Below, one piece after another: positions 47,179 through 56,861 of a stretch of DNA of 64,000 nucleotides. How positions within the stretch are numbered: the stretch's first letter is position 1; the number at the start of each line of letters is the position of its first letter. Made by a program: the position numbers and the translations under genes. The notes beneath the pieces are model-generated. The model did no database searches. It worked only from the letters and a program-made list of their open reading frames with translations, and was not told the DNA's origin. The stretch is from Pseudomonas fluorescens. GTDB lineage: Bacteria > Pseudomonadota > Gammaproteobacteria > Pseudomonadales > Pseudomonadaceae. The stretch spans positions 186,001-250,000 of the forward strand of contig NZ_LVEJ01000010.1 in NCBI RefSeq assembly GCF_001648775.1, written 5' to 3'.

Positions 47179-47840
47179 GCAACAAGACGATCCTGCGTTA
47201 CACCGCCAACCAGCGCACCAATCACTGGCTGGTGGCGATCCTGTTTTTCATGGCCGGGCTGTCCGGGCTGGCGTTGTTTCATCCGTCACTGTTCTGGTTG
47301 AGCAACCTGTTCGGCGGCGGGCCGTGGACGCGGATTCTGCATCCGTTCATGGGCGTGGCGATGTTTGTGTTGTTCCTCGGCCTGGTGTTCCGTTTCTGGC
47401 GCGCGAACTTCTTTATCGACAATGACTGGAAGTGGATGCGGCGCATTGATCACGTGTTGGTCAACGATGAAGAAAGCGTGCCGCCGGTGGGCAAATACAA
47501 CGCCGGGCAGAAGCTGCTGTTCTGGACTTTACTGCTGTGCATGCTCGGTTTGCTGTTCACCGGGCTGGTGATCTGGCGCGCGTATTTCAGTGCGTATTTC
47601 GGCATCACCGTGATCCGTTGGGCGATGTTGTTGCATGCGCTGGCCGGGTTTGTGCTGGTGCTGAGCATCATCATTCACATCTACGCCGGGCTGTGGATCA
47701 AGGGTTCCGTGGACGCGATGCTGCATGGTTGGGTCAGCCGCGCCTGGGCGAAGAAACACCATGAACTCTGGTATCGCGAGATCACCCGCGATGAACGTCA
47801 AACGGACGTGCCGGAACGACCGATCACTAAAAAGGGCTGA
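47175..47840 (+). CDS. fdnI: Formate dehydrogenase-N cytochrome b556 gamma subunit FdnI
   Basis: A 221-aa membrane cytochrome with four transmembrane helices (for example [18 protein letters not shown] and [19 protein letters not shown]). Histidines in NHWLVAI, ILHPFMG and the AMLLHALAG / IIIHIYAG helices fit the haem b ligands of the FdnI family. It hands electrons to the quinone pool. Translation is coupled to fdnH (ATGA). The RNA continues into fdhE after 3 bases. Confidence 0.96.
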   Translation: MSNKTILRYTANQRTNHWLVAILFFMAGLSGLALFHPSLFWLSNLFGGGPWTRILHPFMGVAMFVLFLGLVFRFWRANFFIDNDWKWMRRIDHVLVNDEESVPPVGKYNAGQKLLFWTLLLCMLGLLFTGLVIWRAYFSAYFGITVIRWAMLLHALAGFVLVLSIIIHIYAGLWIKGSVDAMLHGWVSRAWAKKHHELWYREITRDERQTDVPERPITKKG

Positions 47841-47843
47841 CGT

Positions 47844-48770
47844 TTGCCAACCATTCTTGAACCTGGGGAAATCGAAGCGGCGGCGAGTTCGCCGCCGTTT
47901 CTGCATCTGCCGCCTTCGAACCTGTTTGCGCTGCGGGCTGATCGACTGGAGCATCTGGCCGAGGGGCATGCGCTGGCGGAGTATTTGCGGCTGATTGCCG
48001 GATTGTGCCGGGTGCAGCAGAAGGTGTTCGATGATCCGCCACTGGTGGCGCCGTTTGATCAGCAACGGATCGAGGCGTGTCAGCAGCACGGTTTGCCGCC
48101 GTTTGCCGCCGACACGTTGGTGCGTGAGGAGGGCTGGCAGGCTTATCTTGAGGCTTTGTTGCAGCGTTATGATCCTTCTGAAAATCTCGCTGTTATTGAT
48201 GCAGTGACGACGTTGCGGGTCGCCAGTACCGGCCAATTACGCGCGTGGGCCGTGGCTTTGGTCAGCGGCCAATACTCAATGGTGCCGGCGCAACTGGTGC
48301 CGTTTCTCGGTGCCGCGCTGCAAACAGCCTGGAGCCATTGGCTGCTCAGCGCGCCGAATCTGCAACTCAAACCCGGCGACAGCCTCAGCCAATGTCCGGC
48401 CTGTGGTTCGCCGGCGATGGCCGGGGTGATCCGTCACCGCGGCAAGCACAACGGTTTGCGTTATCTGGTGTGTTCTTTGTGCGCCTGTGAATGGCATGTG
48501 GTGCGGGTCAAGTGCGTGTATTGCGAGTCGAGTAAGGGTCTGGATTATTTCAGCCTTGAGGATGATCGCCATGCGGCTAATCAAGCGCCGATAAGGGCGG
48601 AAGTCTGTCCGGGCTGCAACAGCTATCTGAAACTGATTTATCTGGAAAATGATGCTGACGCCGAAGCGCTGTCAGCGGACCTGAGCAGTTTGCTGCTGGA
48701 TATGCGTCTGGCGCAGGACGGTTGTCAGCGCTTGGCGCCGAACTTGTTGCTGGCACCCGGAGACGAGTGA
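47844..48770 (+). CDS. fdhE: Formate dehydrogenase accessory protein FdhE
   Basis: A 308-aa cytosolic protein needed for formate dehydrogenase maturation. It has the rubredoxin-like cysteine pairs of the family: CPACGSPAMAGV, CSLCACEW, CVYCESS and CPGCNSY. The N-terminal half is helical. The start is TTG 47844, only 3 bases after the fdnI stop, with AAAAAGGG upstream; no better start keeps the family N-terminus. It ends 48 bases before selA. Confidence 0.94.
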   Translation: MPTILEPGEIEAAASSPPFLHLPPSNLFALRADRLEHLAEGHALAEYLRLIAGLCRVQQKVFDDPPLVAPFDQQRIEACQQHGLPPFAADTLVREEGWQAYLEALLQRYDPSENLAVIDAVTTLRVASTGQLRAWAVALVSGQYSMVPAQLVPFLGAALQTAWSHWLLSAPNLQLKPGDSLSQCPACGSPAMAGVIRHRGKHNGLRYLVCSLCACEWHVVRVKCVYCESSKGLDYFSLEDDRHAANQAPIRAEVCPGCNSYLKLIYLENDADAEALSADLSSLLLDMRLAQDGCQRLAPNLLLAPGDE

Positions 48771-48818
48771 CAGCAGGGTCTACACTCTCGGCGAACGATC
48801 TGTTTCCAGGAGTGGCTG

Positions 48819-50219
48819 ATGTCCCTGCGGTTACCTTCCATTGATGGTTTGTTGCGTCACCCGGCGTGTGTGCCTTTACTTGAGCGTCACGGGCGTGAGT
48901 CGTTGTTGGCGAGTTTGCGCCAGTTGCTCGATGAGCTGCGGCCCGGTGTGTTGAGCGGGCAATTATCAGCCGTCGAAATCAGCCCCGAAGTGCTCGCCGG
49001 CCGCGTCGGTGAACGCCTCGCCCAGCAACAGCGCAGCAACGTGCGCCGAGTGTTCAACCTCACCGGCACCGTCCTGCACACCAATCTGGGCCGCGCCTTG
49101 TTGCCGGACGAAGCCATCGACGCCGTGCAAATGGCCGCGCGTTATCCGCTCAATCTGGAATTTGATCTGGCCAGCGGCAAACGCGGTGATCGTGATGATT
49201 TGATCGAAGGCCTGATCCGCGAACTGACCGGCGCCGAAGCCGTCACCGTGGTCAACAACAATGCCGCCGCCGTACTGCTGACACTCAACAGTTTGGGCGC
49301 ACGCAAGGAAGGCATCATTTCCCGTGGCGAGCTGATCGAAATCGGCGGCGCCTTCCGCATCCCCGACATCATGGCCCGCGCCGGCGTGCGTCTGCACGAA
49401 GTCGGCACGACCAATCGGACTCATGCGCGCGATTACGAAGCGGCGATCAGCCCGCGCAGCGGTTTGATCATGCGTGTGCATGCGAGCAATTACAGCATCG
49501 AAGGATTTACCGCGCGGGTGCCGACTTCGGAACTGGCCGAGTTGGCCCATCGACATGGTTTGCCGTTGCTGGAGGATCTGGGCAGTGGCAGTCTGTTGGA
49601 TCTGACGCGCTGGGGGTTGCCGGCCGAACCGACGGTGCGGCAGGCGCTGCTCGATGGCGCTGATATCGTCACGTTCAGTGGCGACAAATTGCTCGGAGGG
49701 CCGCAGGCCGGGCTGATCGTCGGGCGTAAAGAGCTGATCGCGAAGATCAAGAAGAACCCGCTGAAACGCGCATTGCGGGTCGATAAAATGACCTTGGCGG
49801 CGCTGGAGGCGGTGCTCGGTCTGTACCGCGATCCGGATCGCCTGGCTGAACGTCTGCCGAGCTTGCGTCTGTTGACTCGCCCGCGAGCTGACATCTTCGC
49901 CCAGACCTTACGTTTGCAGCCGTTCATGGCTGAGTTGTTGGGTGAGCGCTGGCAGGTCAGTGCAGTCGAGGCCTTGGGCATGATCGGCAGTGGCAGCCAA
50001 CCCGTCGCGCGTTTGCCGAGTGCGGCGCTGTGTTGTCGCCCGCAAGTCTCGAAGCGTTTACGCGGTCGTTTCCTGCTGAATCTGGAAGCAGCGCTACGTG
50101 CATTATCGATCCCGGTGCTCGGGCGCATCGACGACGACGCTCTGTGGCTGGACCTGCGCCAACTCGACGATGAACCCGCATGGCTCGCGCAATTGCCGCA
50201 GTTGCAGGTCGCGCCGTGA
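48819..50219 (+). CDS. selA: L-seryl-tRNA(Sec) selenium transferase SelA
   Basis: A 466-aa PLP enzyme that converts seryl-tRNA(Sec) to selenocysteyl-tRNA(Sec) with selenophosphate. The PLP lysine is Lys290 in [13 protein letters not shown], close to the E. coli position (295). The N-terminal helical domain that binds tRNA-Sec (residues 1-90) and the [11 protein letters not shown] motif are present. The start at ATG 48819 has CAGGAG upstream. The selB start overlaps its stop codon. SelD is not in the window. Confidence 0.96.
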   Translation: MSLRLPSIDGLLRHPACVPLLERHGRESLLASLRQLLDELRPGVLSGQLSAVEISPEVLAGRVGERLAQQQRSNVRRVFNLTGTVLHTNLGRALLPDEAIDAVQMAARYPLNLEFDLASGKRGDRDDLIEGLIRELTGAEAVTVVNNNAAAVLLTLNSLGARKEGIISRGELIEIGGAFRIPDIMARAGVRLHEVGTTNRTHARDYEAAISPRSGLIMRVHASNYSIEGFTARVPTSELAELAHRHGLPLLEDLGSGSLLDLTRWGLPAEPTVRQALLDGADIVTFSGDKLLGGPQAGLIVGRKELIAKIKKNPLKRALRVDKMTLAALEAVLGLYRDPDRLAERLPSLRLLTRPRADIFAQTLRLQPFMAELLGERWQVSAVEALGMIGSGSQPVARLPSAALCCRPQVSKRLRGRFLLNLEAALRALSIPVLGRIDDDALWLDLRQLDDEPAWLAQLPQLQVAP

Positions 50220-52132
50220 TCGCCGGCACGGCGGGGCACATCGACCACGGCAAGACCTCGCTGCTGCAAGCCCTGACCGGACAAACCGGCGACCGCCGCC
50301 CGCAGGAACGCGAGCGCGGGATGACCATCGATCTTGGCTATCTGTATGCCGAACTCGAACCGGGCGCGGGGCTGACCGGGTTTATCGACGTGCCCGGCCA
50401 CGAGAAATTCACCCACAACATGCTCGCCGGTGCGCAGGGCATTGATCTGGTGTTGTTGGTGGTCGCAGCGGATGACGGCGTGATGCCGCAGACCCGTGAA
50501 CATCTGGCGATTGTCGAACTGCTCGGTATTCCGCGCGCGTTGGTGGCGATCACCAAGTGTGATCGGGTCGAGACGGGCAGGGTGGAGCAGGTGCAGCGGC
50601 AGATTCTGGACTTGCTTGAGCCGGGGCCGTTTGCCCAAGCGCCGATCTTCACGGTGTCGAGCGTAAGCGGCCAAGGTGTCGATGAGTTACGCCATGCGTT
50701 GCTGCTAACGCAACGTGAAGTGCAGGAGCGCAGTCGCGAAGGCGGTTTTCGGCTGGCCATCGACCGTGCGTTCAGTGTCGCTGGCGCGGGGATTGTGGTC
50801 ACGGGCACGGCGTTGTCGGGCACGGTTACCGTCGGCGACAAACTGATGCTCGGGCCTGCCGGGAAATCCGTTCGGGTGCGCGGGCTTCATGCGCAAAATC
50901 AGCCTGCCGATCAGGCGTTCGCCGGGCAACGGGTGGCTTTGAATATCAGCGGCGAACGTCTTGAACTCGCGCAGATCCATCGCGGCCAATGGTTGCTGGC
51001 CGAGTGGCTGCACGCCCCGACGCAACGGCTCGACATCGAGTTTCAACTGTTGCCCGGCGAACGCACCTTCGAACATTTCCACCCGGTGCATGTGCACCTC
51101 GGCACGCAAGACGTGATTGCCCGGGTGGCCTTGCTTGAAGGCCCGCGCTTGAGTCCCGGCGAGCGCATGTTTGCGCAACTGCTGATCAATGCGCCGGTGC
51201 ATGCGGTGAAAGGTGATCGACTGATCTTGCGCGACCAAAGTGCGCAACGCACCCTCGGTGGCGGTCAGGTGCTCGATCCGTTCGCCCCGGCGCGGCAACG
51301 TCGCAGCCCGGAGCGTCTGGAGCAATTGCGCGCCTTGATCTCAGGGGACGAATTCGAACAGGTCTTGCCCGTATTGCTCAACTCCAGCGCGGGAGGCCTC
51401 GACCCGCTGCGCCTGGAGCGCCAATTCAATCGCCCGCGCTCCACCTGGGCGTTAGCGGAAAACGTGCGCCTGATCGACACCCGCCAAGGCCCGGTGCTGT
51501 TCAACGTGCAACGCTGGGCGCAACTGAAATTCACCCTGCTGGAACAACTGGCGCAGTTCCACGAACTGGAACCCGACCAGATGGGCCCGGATCGTGATCG
51601 CCTGCGTCGCTTCAGTGGTTTGGCGCTGGAGCGTTCGACGTTTGTCAGTTTGCTGGATGAATTGCTGGCGGCCGGATCGATTCAGGCAAGCGGGCCATGG
51701 CTGCATTTGCCGGATCATCAGGTGCGCCTGAATGCCGAGGACGAAACCCTTTGGCAGCAACTGCAACCGCTATTCGAAAACGCCGAATTCGACCCGCCAT
51801 GGGTTCGTGATGCTGCCAAAATGCTTAGCCAGGACGACGCCGTGGTCCGTCTGCTGCTGCGCAAACTGGCGCGGCTGGGTTTGATGCATCAAGTGGTGCG
51901 CGACCTGTTTTTGAGTGATGGGCAACTGCACCGAATGGCCGACGTGTTGCTCAAACTGGCCAAGGAAAACCCGCAGATCCAGGTGACAACCTTCCGCGAT
52001 GCGCTAGGCTTGGGACGCAAACGCTGTATTCAGTATCTGGAATATTTCGACCGCGTCGGCCTGACCCGCCGCATCGGCGAATCCCGCCAGATCCGCCCCG
52101 ACAACGCGCTGGCCAACGCCTGCGCACAATGA
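50216..52132 (+). CDS. selB: Selenocysteine-specific elongation factor SelB
   Basis: A 638-aa EF-Tu-like GTPase that delivers Sec-tRNA to the ribosome at UGA. GTPase motifs: G1 GHIDHGKT (residues 7-14), G3 DVPGHEKF, G4 ITKCDR. The C-terminal winged-helix repeats (to about 638) bind the SECIS hairpin. The start is GTG 50216, overlapping the selA stop (GTGA), which gives [16 protein letters not shown] like E. coli SelB; an ATG at 50180 adds 12 residues and is unlikely. Its stop is 6 bases before tRNA-Sec. Confidence 0.95.
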   Translation: MIAGTAGHIDHGKTSLLQALTGQTGDRRPQERERGMTIDLGYLYAELEPGAGLTGFIDVPGHEKFTHNMLAGAQGIDLVLLVVAADDGVMPQTREHLAIVELLGIPRALVAITKCDRVETGRVEQVQRQILDLLEPGPFAQAPIFTVSSVSGQGVDELRHALLLTQREVQERSREGGFRLAIDRAFSVAGAGIVVTGTALSGTVTVGDKLMLGPAGKSVRVRGLHAQNQPADQAFAGQRVALNISGERLELAQIHRGQWLLAEWLHAPTQRLDIEFQLLPGERTFEHFHPVHVHLGTQDVIARVALLEGPRLSPGERMFAQLLINAPVHAVKGDRLILRDQSAQRTLGGGQVLDPFAPARQRRSPERLEQLRALISGDEFEQVLPVLLNSSAGGLDPLRLERQFNRPRSTWALAENVRLIDTRQGPVLFNVQRWAQLKFTLLEQLAQFHELEPDQMGPDRDRLRRFSGLALERSTFVSLLDELLAAGSIQASGPWLHLPDHQVRLNAEDETLWQQLQPLFENAEFDPPWVRDAAKMLSQDDAVVRLLLRKLARLGLMHQVVRDLFLSDGQLHRMADVLLKLAKENPQIQVTTFRDALGLGRKRCIQYLEYFDRVGLTRRIGESRQIRPDNALANACAQ

Positions 52133-52138
52133 GTTAAA

Positions 52139-52234
52139 GGAAGGCAATCGCGCCCGGTGGCGCGGCCGGGCTTCAAACCCGGTTGGGGACGGCATCCGTT
52201 CCCGGGCAGGTTCGACTCCGGCTGCCTTCCGCCA
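52139..52234 (+). tRNA. selC: tRNA-Sec (selC), anticodon UCA
   Basis: The ends pair as an 8-bp acceptor stem (GGAAGGCA / TGCCTTCC), longer than in other tRNAs and a hallmark of tRNA-Sec. The 3' end is GCCA. The anticodon TCA is at 52173-52175 in a CTTCAAA loop flanked by GGG/CCC. There is a long variable arm and a T-arm GCAGGTTCGACTCCGGC. The gene sits directly after selB, an arrangement that keeps the Sec machinery together. Confidence 0.97.
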
Positions 52235-52262
52235 GTTTTTCCTCCGGACCTCCCCGATCCAG

Positions 52263-52423
52263 TGTGGGAGCGAGCCTGCTCGCGAATGCGGTTTTTCAGT
52301 CAACCTCTCACTGACTGACCTAGCGCCTTCGCGAGCAGGCTCGCTCCCACAAATTCGGCGGTGGAACCGCAGCCGCGTGAGCGACAGAAATCCCCTGTGG
52401 GAGCGAGCCTGCTCGCGAAGGCG
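52263..52423. repeat. REPIN plus single REP copy
   Basis: Full REPIN at 52263-52351 followed by a lone direct REP at 52396-52423. Both lie between tRNA-Sec and the DUF6124 gene. Confidence 0.92.
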
Positions 52424-52467
52424 TCGGCAGCCAAACCACCTCACTCAAGGCTTGTCACAGATCCCTG

Positions 52468-52827
52468 CTACTGCGGCAATTCCAGATTATCCAGTGCGCG
52501 ATTCACCGCCAGCTCCCCGAGCATGATCAATTGCGCAATCCCCAACTGCGTCCGGCGCTGCGACGCAGGGATGAGATTGGCGAAGTCATTGGCGATGGTT
52601 CTGGCTGAGGCGAGTGTTTCGCAAGCGTTGGCCAACAGTTCTTCGTTTTTGAAGTCTGCGGTCACGGCATACATCGAGCGGGTTTTGCGTTGAATGGGAG
52701 GGGAGCTGGGCGGACATAGGTAATGGTCGAGCGCGCGGTCGGCGGCTTCATGGAGTTTTTTTGAGTCGAGAGATTCGTAGGGGGAGGTGGGGTCGGTTTC
52801 GGGTGGGTTGGGTGTTGGTTTGATCAT
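52468..52827 (-). CDS. DUF6124 family protein (119 aa)
   Basis: A 119-aa protein of the Pseudomonas DUF6124 family: it starts PNPPETDPTSPYESLDSKKLHEAADRALDHYL and has helices NEELLANACETLASARTIANDFANL and RRTQLGIAQLIMLGELAVNRALDNL. It is probably helical and cytosolic; no enzyme motifs are seen and the function is unknown. The ribosome binding site GGAG lies 7 bases before ATG 52827 but is part of a possible hairpin that would hide it (see the leader feature). Confidence 0.8.
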   Translation of the reverse strand: MIKPTPNPPETDPTSPYESLDSKKLHEAADRALDHYLCPPSSPPIQRKTRSMYAVTADFKNEELLANACETLASARTIANDFANLIPASQRRTQLGIAQLIMLGELAVNRALDNLELPQ

Positions 52828-52832
52828 GGTGA

Positions 52833-53162
52833 AGCTCCTAGAGTCATTGGAGCTGCCAGCGTTCGCTGCGAGACGAATGGGGGTGGCAGCTATACGCGGG
52901 TCGCAGACCGGGACTCTAGAACCGGCAGACCCGAAGGTCTCCCACGTACAGCCGCCATAAAGAAAGCGGGTGTTGTGCGTCCAGAGATCAACGGGCTGCG
53001 AGACCCGATCACTGATGTGTCAGCGACCGCACCACAATAGAACCCGCCCCCAAGGCGCACAAGCCGGCGGATTCTGGCGTAGCTGTAGGCAATGGCGCAA
53101 GAATTTGTAGCCTTGAAGGCGTGTCTGGAGGTGTCTTTTAAACACTGGAGTTTAAAAGGCAA
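52833..53162 (-). ncRNA. Candidate translational switch in the DUF6124 leader
   Basis: Read on the minus strand, two hairpins compete. Hairpin A pairs 52884-52891 with 52851-52858 (8 bp). Hairpin B pairs 52849-52854 with 52833-52838 (6 bp), and its 3' arm contains the GGAG ribosome binding site. The two share bases 52851-52854, so only one can form. Further hairpins lie upstream at 52897-52933 (CGGGTC...GACCCG with an inner CCGG pair) and 52992-53007. A 90-codon frame (TTG 53162 to TAG 52890-52892) ends inside the 5' arm of hairpin A; its translation could toggle the switch. Confidence 0.4.
52890..53162 (-). CDS. Possible upstream reading frame in the DUF6124 leader (90 codons)
   Basis: An open frame from TTG 53162 to TAG at 52890-52892, with an inner ATG at 52957 giving a 22-residue form. 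The translation holds an arginine/serine-rich tail (GRPSGLPVLESRSATRV). The start codon has no strong ribosome binding site. I recall very similar open frames in other Pseudomonas genomes, but cannot check that here. It may be a leader peptide, or the frame may simply follow a conserved RNA. Not supported as a functional protein. Confidence 0.3.
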   Translation of the reverse strand: MPFKLQCLKDTSRHAFKATNSCAIAYSYARIRRLVRLGGGFYCGAVADTSVIGSRSPLISGRTTPAFFMAAVRGRPSGLPVLESRSATRV

Positions 53163-53361
53163 AAAGTCGGGCGACTGGCTGGGTGCAAACGTGGTTTGTC
53201 CCTGTTACCCCCAGGGTTTGTGACGGACGCAGAAACCTGTGGGAGCGAGCTTGCTCGCGAAGGCGTTTTGTCAGGCGAAATCAATGTAACTGATCTATTG
53301 CATTCGCGAGCAAGCTCGCTCCCACGGTTGAATGATTGCAGGCAGGATTGACCGTGTTGCG
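53163..53361. repeat. REPIN downstream of the OprD gene
   Basis: REPIN copies occupy 53238-53325. The remaining bases hold nothing recognisable. The region separates the DUF6124 leader from the 3' end of the porin gene. Confidence 0.88.
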
Positions 53362-54657
53362 TCAGAACCCCAACGGGTACTGAATGACCACGTAAATCCG
53401 GTCAATATCATCGCCAGCCTGCGCCTCATTGGCCCGGTGCGAGACGTGCGATACCTGCACCGACAAATCCTTCGCCGCGCCTGACTGCACGACATACTTC
53501 AGATCAATATCCCGCTCCCAATGCTTGCCGCCATCGCCTTGCTGCGGCTGGTAACTGCCGCTGTCAGGATCGAACGGGTTGTAGGCGCCGCCCTTGGGCG
53601 CGTGGGTGCCGTCGATATGGCTACCGGACACGTAACGGGTCATGAATCTCAGGCCGGGAATGCCGAAGGCGCCGAGGTCGAGGTCGTAGCGCGCTTGCCA
53701 GGAGCGTTCGTTGGCGCCGTTGAAGTCGGCGTATTTGATCGAGTTGGCGAGGTAGATCGAGTCGCCGCCGACGAAATCGAACGGGGTGTCGCCATTGATC
53801 CGCTGCCAGCCGAGCATCACCGCGTGCGGGCCGAAGGCGTATTTGCCGGACAGGCTGAACGCGGTGTTGTCGATGGCGCCGGCCAGCGCGCGGCCGGTGT
53901 CGCGGGTGTGGTAGAGGTTGGCGTCGAGTAGCACGCCGGATTGCTTGAAGTGCAGATTGCCGTAGTACTGGTGCCAGGTGTCGCTGAGATCAGAAGCGTA
54001 TAACGCACCGCCGACCGGGCTGTCGGTGAACAGGTCGGCGCCGAGAAAACTGATGCCGCCGGCCTCGGTATTGGCGCCGTAACCGTAGAAGTCGCCTTTA
54101 CCCGAAGAACTGTCCTGATTCTTGAACGCGGTGAAGTGCCCGGCCACCAGATTGATGTGGTCGAACTCGGCACTGTTGAGCAGAAAACCGGTGGCGTACT
54201 CCGGTTGCAGGCGTTTGTCGGAGGTGTCGAACACCGGGGTTTCGACGGTCATTTCACCGAAGGCGAGGGTGGTGCGCGAGGTTTTCAACTTGAGTGCGCC
54301 GCCGGCGCTGGAGTATTCGTTTTCGCTGCGACCGTCGCTGTCGACGGGCAGTAGACCGGTGCCGGAATGGCCCTTGCCACCGTCCAGTTTCAGGCCGGCG
54401 AAGGCATGCGCGTCGATGCCGAAGCCGACCGTGCCGGGTGTAAAACCGGATGAGAAGGTACCGATAAGCCCCTGAGCCCACTCCTGTTTGTAGTTTTTGC
54501 CCGACGGTGAGGGCGAGCGGTAGTCGTTGCTCAGGTAAAAGTTGCGGCTGAGGACTTCGCTTTTGGAATCGTCGAAGAAACCGCTGGCGTGGGCGGTGGT
54601 GGTCAGACCGCAGAGCAGCGCGAGCAGGGTGAGGCGCGAAGGGGCGCGGTCGATCAT
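53362..54657 (-). CDS. OprD-family outer membrane porin
   Basis: A 431-aa substrate-specific porin. It has a signal peptide (LTLLALLCGLTTTAHA), then the OprD opening GFFDDSKSEVLSRNFYLSNDYR. The rest alternates beta strands and loops with WQARYDLDLGAFGIPGLRFMTRYVSG, a conserved feature of the family, and ends in the aromatic VIQYPLGF. The 18-stranded channel takes up small carboxylates or basic amino acids; the substrate cannot be told here. The gene precedes an amidase on the same strand at a 330-base distance. Confidence 0.93.
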   Translation of the reverse strand: MIDRAPSRLTLLALLCGLTTTAHASGFFDDSKSEVLSRNFYLSNDYRSPSPSGKNYKQEWAQGLIGTFSSGFTPGTVGFGIDAHAFAGLKLDGGKGHSGTGLLPVDSDGRSENEYSSAGGALKLKTSRTTLAFGEMTVETPVFDTSDKRLQPEYATGFLLNSAEFDHINLVAGHFTAFKNQDSSSGKGDFYGYGANTEAGGISFLGADLFTDSPVGGALYASDLSDTWHQYYGNLHFKQSGVLLDANLYHTRDTGRALAGAIDNTAFSLSGKYAFGPHAVMLGWQRINGDTPFDFVGGDSIYLANSIKYADFNGANERSWQARYDLDLGAFGIPGLRFMTRYVSGSHIDGTHAPKGGAYNPFDPDSGSYQPQQGDGGKHWERDIDLKYVVQSGAAKDLSVQVSHVSHRANEAQAGDDIDRIYVVIQYPLGF

Positions 54658-54756
54658 GGTCAGTGGCCAGCGGCAATTGAGGTGGCTGGGATGATCGCGG
54701 GAATGTAGGGCAGGGGATTGAGCGGATGTGCTGAATTTACGGGGCTACACAAAACC

Positions 54757-54976
54757 TGTGGGAGCGAGCCTGCTCGCGAAGGCGGTACATCAGGCTACAT
54801 TTCTGTCGGCAGACACACCGCTTTCGCGAGCAGGCTCGCTCCCACAGGGGATTTGGGTTGAATGAGGGGTTTGTGACTGGAGCTGAAATCTGTGTGGCTT
54901 GCCAGCGATAGCGGCGTGTCAGTCAAGTTTATCCAGGCTGACACACCGCCATCGCGAGCAGGCTCACGCCTACAGT
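54757..54976. repeat. REPIN and a variant REP doublet between OprD and amidase genes
   Basis: A full REPIN lies at 54757-54846. A second, diverged doublet at 54892-54976 has arms GTGGCTTGCCAGCGATAGCG and CATCGCGAGCAGGCTCACGC; its sequence differs from the other copies. Together they fill most of the gap between the two genes; nothing else is seen. Confidence 0.85.
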
Positions 54977-54986
54977 TTTGACCGCG

Positions 54987-56690
54987 TTACGCCAGTGGCG
55001 GCGTGCGTGGCGGGATCTGGCGTTTGCTGCCGGTCGATTCAAACGCGGCGGCCAAACGCAGCAGGCTCGAGTCGTCGTAGGCGCGACCGGCGAAGGTCAG
55101 GCCGACCGGCATGCCGATGTCGGCCATGATACCCATCGGTACGGTGACGGTCGGCACGCCCAAGTGACGGATCGCGAGGTTGCCGTTGGCCACCCAGATG
55201 CCGTTGCTCCAGGCGATGTCGGCCGAGTCCGGGTTGACATCGGCGTCCGCCGGGCCAACGTCAGCGACCGTCGGGAACAGCACGGCGTCGAGCCCCAGTT
55301 TATCCATCCAGTCCTCAAGATCGATACGTCGAGTCTGCTCCAGACCGCGCAAGCCATCGGGCACCGTGGAAATTTCATTCCACGGCGTGATGCCACGCTC
55401 AGCCATGCGCACGTACTCATCCATGCCCGCCACCAGATCGCCTTCACGGTTAGGCAGCGTGCCCGGTTCGTGCGGGAAAATCTTCGCCCCGTCGACGTCG
55501 ACCAGACGATTGAGTTTCGGGTCACCGTTGGCCTGCAGGAAATCGTCGAACGCCCAGGCAGTCAAATCCCACAGTTCATGGTGGAGGAACTCTTTCGAGA
55601 CCAGACCACGGGTGAACACCGTCGGCGCGCCGGGACGATCGCCTTCGCAGTTGGACACCAGCGGGAAATCGGTTTCGATGACTTCGGCACCGGCGGCTTC
55701 GAGCGCCTGACGTGCCTGCTTCCACAAGTCGATCACCGAGGCGCGGGTGTTGATGCGCTGGCCGGTCGGGCCACCGATACCCGGTGCGTCGCTGGTGCCG
55801 GCTTCAGGGTCGGCATTGATGAACATGCGCGGCACGGCGAAACGCTTGCCGGCCAGCGCCTTGGCGTCGGCGGCCAGTTCGCTGTAAGCGGCGGGGCGCA
55901 CGGAACTGACACTCGGGATCGGCACCCACGGCTGCAGGCGCCACAGGTCGCCACGGGTGTCCGGGTCTTCGGCCACCACGATGTCGAGCACTTCGAGCAA
56001 ATCAGCCATGGTGCGCGCGTAAGGCACGACCACGTCCATGGTCGGCGTCAGCGGCCAGTTGCCACGCACCGAGATCACCCCGCGCGACGGCGTGTAGGCG
56101 CACAAACCATTGTTCGACGCCGGGCCACGCCCGCTCGACCAGGTTTCTTCAGCCAGACCGAAGGCGGCGAAACTGGCAGCGGTGGCAGTGCCGGCACCGT
56201 TGGACGAACCGGAGGCAAACGGCGCCGTCAGGTAATCGGCGTTGTAAGGACTTTCGGCGCGGCCATACACCCCGCGCTGCATGCCGCCATTGGCCATCGG
56301 CGGCATATTGGTCTTGCCCAGGCAAATCGCTCCGGCGGCGCGCAGACGTTCGATGGTGAAGGCGTCGCGATGGGCAACCAGATCGGCGAAGGCCGGGCTG
56401 CCGGACGCAGCGGTCAGGCCCTTGACCAGATAGCTGTCCTTGGCGGTGTAAGGAATGCCATCAAGCGGGCCGAGGGTTTCGCCCTTTGCACGGCGGGCAT
56501 CGGATGCCCGCGCTTCGTTGAGCGCTTCAGGATTGCGCACGATCACGGCATTCAGCGCCGTCGGTGTGTCAGCGCCGTCATAGGCATCGATACGGGCCAG
56601 ATACGCCTGCACCAGCTCCACCGAAGTGGTCTGGCCGGATTCCAGCGCGGCACGCAGTTGGACAATGGAAACTTCGGTGACTTCGATCAT
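54987..56690 (-). CDS. Amidase, amidase-signature family
   Basis: A 567-aa hydrolase of the AS family. The catalytic lysine is in GIPYTAKDSYL (about residue 84), the cis-serine in ASGSSNGAGTATA, and the acyl-nucleophile serine in ETWSSGRGPASNNG, a variant of the usual DTGGSIRxPAS. This variant resembles a subgroup known also from fungi. The amide substrate is unknown. ATG 56688-56690 gives MIEVTEVSIVQLRAALESG. It sits upstream of the OprD gene on the same strand and may feed from its product. Confidence 0.9.
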   Translation of the reverse strand: MIEVTEVSIVQLRAALESGQTTSVELVQAYLARIDAYDGADTPTALNAVIVRNPEALNEARASDARRAKGETLGPLDGIPYTAKDSYLVKGLTAASGSPAFADLVAHRDAFTIERLRAAGAICLGKTNMPPMANGGMQRGVYGRAESPYNADYLTAPFASGSSNGAGTATAASFAAFGLAEETWSSGRGPASNNGLCAYTPSRGVISVRGNWPLTPTMDVVVPYARTMADLLEVLDIVVAEDPDTRGDLWRLQPWVPIPSVSSVRPAAYSELAADAKALAGKRFAVPRMFINADPEAGTSDAPGIGGPTGQRINTRASVIDLWKQARQALEAAGAEVIETDFPLVSNCEGDRPGAPTVFTRGLVSKEFLHHELWDLTAWAFDDFLQANGDPKLNRLVDVDGAKIFPHEPGTLPNREGDLVAGMDEYVRMAERGITPWNEISTVPDGLRGLEQTRRIDLEDWMDKLGLDAVLFPTVADVGPADADVNPDSADIAWSNGIWVANGNLAIRHLGVPTVTVPMGIMADIGMPVGLTFAGRAYDDSSLLRLAAAFESTGSKRQIPPRTPPLA

Positions 56691-56861
56691 GCGGTCACCG
56701 CCGTTGGAATAGAGGTGTTTTTCCTGGAATGGGTGTTCATAGCGGTTCTCGTTGCACGGCTTTACGCGACAAGGTTAAGACTGGCGCCTATTTAACACCA
56801 AGCGGCGCGCGGAGTAATCGGCGGGATTGTTGTTTGTACGACAATGACTCCTCGGTGAGCC

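Noticed and set aside
52139..52234. tRNA with anticodon UCA as a suppressor or degenerate tRNA-Leu
   Set aside because: The 8-bp acceptor stem, long variable arm and location after selB identify tRNA-Sec.
52263..52423. Repeats as a CRISPR array
   Set aside because: Copies alternate in orientation, spacers are not of constant length, and no cas genes are present; they are REP palindromes.
54987..56795. A 605-codon plus-strand frame opposite the amidase
   Set aside because: Antisense shadow of the amidase; no domain, no start signal.
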